Assembly: GCA_003486945.1 (NCBI GenBank) | Contig: DNFL01000185.1 | Coordinates: 1 to 8,467 of the forward strand | Source of the DNA: Hyphomonas sp. | GTDB taxonomy: Bacteria > Pseudomonadota > Alphaproteobacteria > Caulobacterales > Hyphomonadaceae | DNA: 8,467 nt | Direction of reading: 5' to 3' | Shown here: in pieces, positions 6,349 to 8,467 of the stretch | Numbering within the stretch: the first letter of the stretch is position 1 | Layout: every line of letters begins with the position of its first letter | Program-made: the position numbers and the translations under genes | Notes under the pieces: generated by a model | Databases searched by the model: none | The model's input: the letters and a program-made list of their open reading frames with translations, nothing else | Told to the model about the DNA's origin: nothing

Positions 6349-7532
6349 GGCTTCGGCAGCAGCGCGAGGGCCGCGCCCTCCTCAACCAGTTTCGTCAGGC
6401 GGCGCTTGCCGTCTTCCACCGCCTCGCGGATCTCCTTCGAGTTCTCGGTGGCGAGCTTACGCATCTCGGCGATGATCGTCTGTGTACGTTCCTGATAGTT
6501 GACAACCGAATCGACCAGCATCTTCACAGACGCCGCCGAAACCGTCGGCCCATAGCCTGCCTTCACAGCCGCCTCCTGCACCTTGCCGCCAATATCGGCC
6601 AGCACTTCCAGGCTCTGATCCACGCCCTTCTTCATCGCTTCCAGCGTCTGCGTGGATTCGTGCAGGCCGTGCATGCCGGTAAAGCTCGCGGTCAGCGCCG
6701 TCAGCACTACCTCGTTCGTCGAGAAGAAGCTCACGGACTGGGCATACACCCGGTCCTTCGCCGTCGTCGTCTGCACCAGCCGCGCCATCACGACTTCGGA
6801 TGTATTGTACCCGATGGTGATATTGTCGGAGAGATCCTTGGCGATCTGGTAGCGCTTCTCTTCGTTCTGCAACTGGCGCAGCTGTTCGTCTCGCGCCAGT
6901 TCCAGCCGCGCGCGCTCCGCCGGCTCATCGCCGGTATAGGCCGCGACAGCCGCAACCGCCTCGCCTACCCGCGCCTTTGCCGCATCGAGTTCGCCGGTCG
7001 CCGCTTTCAGCACTTCCAGCGCCAGCACTTCGGATTGTTTCATCGCCCCGCGGAAATCTAGATAGGCCTCTAGGATCTTCCGCTCCCGGTCGATCTGGTT
7101 CGCGGTCTCGTCCTGCACTTCCAGATAGAGATCCTTGATCTTGCCGAACCGGCTCGCGATATCGCCGCGCGTCATCTTCATCCAGACATTGCCGACCCGC
7201 TCCATGGTCGAGATCTTGCCGTCGGCGTACTGATCGACCAGAGACTTGGCGTCATCCCGGATGGTGTTGAACGCCTTGGTGATGCCCTCAAAGCGCTCGC
7301 CGACCGTGATGCCGGAAATCTGCTCGCGCACCACATCATTGAACAGGCTTGCCTGATCCAGCGTGCGCGCAATCGCCGCCACCTTCTCCGGCTCGAGATC
7401 GGAAATCTGTTCCAGCAGCGCCACAATCGGCGCCGCGCCGCTCTTGCCGCCCGGCACCAGGCCAAGCTGCTTCAGCCCGCCCATCGCCTTGTCGAGATAT
7501 TGAAGCGCCGTCGGGCTCGTCGTCGTGGCCAT
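6345..7532 (-). CDS. Helical cytoplasmic protein with weak TelA-like character, first gene of the operon
   Basis: A 395-residue protein counted from ATG at 7532 (MATTTSPTALQYLDKAMGGL). A longer frame to 7607 exists but is rejected: GAGGGAG lies 9 bases before 7532, and the extra 25 residues are basic and translate a hairpin leader. The protein is nearly all alpha-helical, with no signal peptide or clear membrane segment. Segments are an N-terminal helical part (1-75), TVGERFEGITKAFNTIRDDAKSLVDQYADGK (76-106), long coiled coils (125-230), and a C-terminal part with SVSFFSTNEVVLTALTASF and NYQERTQTIIAEMRKLA. The C-terminal helices recall the TelA/KlaA toxic-anion-resistance family, but the resemblance is weak and by eye. 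Similar proteins may be labelled 'cell surface protein' in databases without support. It is followed by a GTGA overlap with the DUF6384-type gene. Function unknown; an envelope-stress or scaffolding role is inference. Confidence 0.75.
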   Translation of the reverse strand: MATTTSPTALQYLDKAMGGLKQLGLVPGGKSGAAPIVALLEQISDLEPEKVAAIARTLDQASLFNDVVREQISGITVGERFEGITKAFNTIRDDAKSLVDQYADGKISTMERVGNVWMKMTRGDIASRFGKIKDLYLEVQDETANQIDRERKILEAYLDFRGAMKQSEVLALEVLKAATGELDAAKARVGEAVAAVAAYTGDEPAERARLELARDEQLRQLQNEEKRYQIAKDLSDNITIGYNTSEVVMARLVQTTTAKDRVYAQSVSFFSTNEVVLTALTASFTGMHGLHESTQTLEAMKKGVDQSLEVLADIGGKVQEAAVKAGYGPTVSAASVKMLVDSVVNYQERTQTIIAEMRKLATENSKEIREAVEDGKRRLTKLVEEGAALALLPKP

Positions 7533-7541
7533 CGCAAATTT

Positions 7542-7548
7542 CTCCCTC
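7542..7548 (-). promoter_or_regulatory. Shine-Dalgarno GAGGGAG fixing the TelA-like gene start
   Basis: On the minus strand GAGGGAG is followed by 9 bases and then ATG at 7532. It selects this start over an in-frame start 75 bases upstream that lacks any such site. Confidence 0.65.
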
Positions 7549-7550
7549 GC

Positions 7551-7571
7551 CGCCCGCCGGTTCGGCGGGCG
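7551..7571 (-). repeat. Perfect 9-bp GC inverted repeat in the leader of the three-gene operon
   Basis: CGCCCGCCG (7551-7559) and CGGCGGGCG (7563-7571) are separated by 3 bases. In the minus-strand transcript this very stable hairpin ends two bases before the Shine-Dalgarno GAGGGAG. No U-tract follows, so it is not an ordinary intrinsic terminator. It could modulate ribosome access, stabilise the 5' end of the mRNA, or be a protein-binding site in DNA. Confidence 0.6.
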
Positions 7572-7591
7572 TTGCGTAATACGTAGCAACG
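7570..7591. repeat. Second dyad CGTTGC-N10-GCAACG, candidate operator
   Basis: Perfect 6-bp arms (7570-7575 and 7586-7591) flank a less GC-rich 10-base centre (GTAATACGTA). The spacing and size fit a dimeric repressor or activator site. It touches the GC hairpin at 7551-7571 and lies just downstream of the AT-rich promoter candidate. No regulator can be named. Confidence 0.35.
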
Positions 7592-7610
7592 GCGCGCCGC
7601 CACACAAGGG

Positions 7611-7641
7611 AGATTTTATCGAAAAACGACGAATATTTTCC
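7611..7641 (-). promoter_or_regulatory. Candidate promoter of the three-gene operon
   Basis: This is an AT-rich island in otherwise GC-rich DNA. On the minus strand it contains TAAAAT (7618-7613), matching 5 of 6 bases of the -10 consensus, but the -35 at 16-18 bases is poor. A CTGACA at 7662-7657 would be a better -35, with only a weak -10 (AAAATA, 7639-7634). Transcription from the first option would begin near 7605 and place both inverted repeats in the leader. Confidence 0.3.
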
Positions 7642-7658
7642 GGGCAGATTCCACCCTG

Positions 7659-8378
7659 TCAGTCTTCCGGCTCAGCCGTTGGCCTCAGGTGCGGCGGCAG
7701 CTTCTTGATGTAAGCCGCGCGCGCAAGCGCCTCCAGCGGCTCTGTCTGCGCCCGGAACATGGCGAACGCCTCGTTCATCCGCGCGCAGGACTGGAAGCCC
7801 GGCGATGGCAAGGCGCGCTGCAGGTGTTCGCGCAAGGCTTCCACCGCATCCTCGTCCAGCCAGGCCGGCGGGCTTTCCGGATCGATGGCCGAAACGAAGC
7901 CGACCAGCTGCAGGGCATGCTCCTGCTCCTCGCCCGCGGTGCAATCGCTCATCAGCGCGTGCAGCGGCGTCTCCCCGGCATCCGGTGGGAACATCAGCAC
8001 AGTCACCCGGTAGATCGCCGATGCCGGCCGGCCGCCCTGAATGAACCCGGCCGTTGCAAAGGCTTCTTCCCTGCCTGGCGCCGAAGCCTGCACCAGTGTT
8101 GAATCCCGGAACACACCGCCCAACGGCACGGCGACAATCGTCCGCTTCTCCGTCAGCCCCGGCAGCGCAAAACGCCCGTCCGCAGCCGTCACGGTCGCCG
8201 CAATTGCATCAACGCCCGCGAACCGCACCGCGGCGCCTTCCACCGGCGCGCCCGTTGCCACATCGATCACGACCCCGCCCGTCTCCGGCGCCACCACAAA
8301 CTCGCGCCGCGTCACACAGGCCGACAGGCAGAGGCAGGCGGCGCCGATCAAGAAAGTATTCAAGGCAAGGCGCGACAT
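7659..8378 (-). CDS. Lipoprotein with carboxypeptidase-regulatory-like domain
   Basis: A 239-residue precursor. The signal peptide ends in a lipobox, L18-S19-A20-C21, so signal peptidase II should cleave before Cys21. The residue after the Cys is Val, not Asp, which suits transport to the outer membrane by Lol in proteobacteria (inference). Residues about 34-85 (GGVVIDVATGAPVEGAAVRF, then AADGRFALPGL) show the pattern of a carboxypeptidase-regulatory-like beta-sandwich. The C-terminal half is helical and contains two cysteines (C146 and C198) that could form a disulfide in the periplasm. No catalytic motif was seen, and the function is unknown. The start ATG has GGAG 7 bases upstream. That site lies inside an inverted-repeat structure. 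The gene is 126 bases upstream of the TelA-like gene on the same strand and is probably separately transcribed. Confidence 0.85.
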   Translation of the reverse strand: MSRLALNTFLIGAACLCLSACVTRREFVVAPETGGVVIDVATGAPVEGAAVRFAGVDAIAATVTAADGRFALPGLTEKRTIVAVPLGGVFRDSTLVQASAPGREEAFATAGFIQGGRPASAIYRVTVLMFPPDAGETPLHALMSDCTAGEEQEHALQLVGFVSAIDPESPPAWLDEDAVEALREHLQRALPSPGFQSCARMNEAFAMFRAQTEPLEALARAAYIKKLPPHLRPTAEPED

Positions 8379-8381
8379 CAG

Positions 8382-8425
8382 GAGGCTCCGTTCCGGTTTT
8401 CGGAACGCTATCGGCTGCGAGCCTC
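8382..8425 (-). promoter_or_regulatory. Nested inverted repeats covering the lipoprotein Shine-Dalgarno
   Basis: The inner stem is CGTTCCG (8389-8395) with CGGAACG (8401-8407) and a 5-base loop. The outer stem is GAGGCTC (8382-8388) with GAGCCTC (8419-8425), stacked directly on the inner stem on the 3' side of the transcript and leaving an 11-base bulge (8408-8418). In the minus-strand RNA the GGAG ribosome site (8389-8386) spans the junction of the two stems and would be base-paired. The full structure forms only if transcription starts at or upstream of 8425, for example by read-through from the tRNA gene. A weak promoter (TTGATC 8432-8427, TAGCGT 8410-8405) would start inside the structure and abolish the fold. 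Confidence 0.45.
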
Positions 8426-8446
8426 AGATCAAGAAAAAGCTGGAAA

Positions 8447-8467
8447 TGGTGGGCGGTACAAGGTTCG
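8447..8467 (-). tRNA. 3' end of a tRNA gene, probably tRNA-Val, with encoded CCA (cut by window edge)
   Basis: Read on the minus strand from 8467, the order is the end of a T loop (CGAAC), the 3' strand of the T stem (CTTGT), the 3' strand of the acceptor stem (ACCGCCC), discriminator A (8450) and CCA (8449-8447). The implied 5' acceptor GGGCGGT is typical of alphaproteobacterial tRNA-Val, but the anticodon lies beyond the window, so the isotype is inferred. The T-rich stretch just after it (GCTTTTTCTT, 8440-8431) may contribute to termination. The tRNA gene lies upstream of the lipoprotein gene on the same strand, with 68 bases between the CCA and the lipoprotein start codon. Confidence 0.75.

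Noticed and set aside
6093..7061. Plus-strand frame of 322 codons across the DUF6384-type and TelA-like genes
   Set aside because: It spans two real minus-strand genes and encodes a His/Arg-rich product typical of antisense frames.
7533..7607. 25-residue N-terminal extension of the TelA-like protein
   Set aside because: It would translate the hairpin leader, is strongly basic, and lacks a ribosome site. ATG at 7532 has GAGGGAG at correct spacing.

Overview
The base composition is GC-rich and the stator-associated trio is of the alphaproteobacterial type (FliL, a DUF6468 protein, MotE). Together these point to an alphaproteobacterium, plausibly a member of the Hyphomonadaceae/Caulobacterales. 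The assignment comes from gene content only and the genus is not proven. All protein genes appear intact except the first, which is cut by the left edge. No insertion sequence, CRISPR array or prophage gene was seen.

Layout. (1) Positions 2-1600, plus strand, hold a flagellar block: the 3' part of fliL, a small membrane coiled-coil protein (DUF6468) and a MotE-type periplasmic protein with a MgtE_N-like C-terminus. All three probably act at the stator or basal body. (2) Positions 1697-3825, plus strand, hold a two-gene metabolic operon. A DUF2236 / MpaB-Lcp-type putative heme oxygenase overlaps an acyl-CoA dehydrogenase by 4 bases (ATGA). (3) Positions 7532-3822, minus strand, hold a tight three-gene operon of poorly characterised proteins: a helical protein with weak TelA resemblance, a single-pass membrane protein of the DUF6384 type, and a long coiled-coil protein ending in a Gly/Ser/Arg-rich tail. 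This operon is the best candidate for an undescribed system. The gene pairs overlap by 4 bases or lie 4 bases apart, which suggests the three products form one envelope-associated assembly. (4) Positions 8378-7659, minus strand, hold a lipoprotein gene with a carboxypeptidase-regulatory-like fold near its N-terminus. (5) The right edge, 8467-8447 on the minus strand, holds the 3' end of a tRNA gene with an encoded CCA, probably tRNA-Val.

The plus-strand dehydrogenase gene and the minus-strand three-gene operon converge and share the bases of their stop codons (CTAG), so no terminator lies between them. Two leaders on the minus strand, ahead of the lipoprotein and ahead of the TelA-like gene, carry clean inverted repeats directly against or over the Shine-Dalgarno sequence. 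These are possible cis-regulatory sites. Intergenic stretches are all under 130 bases.
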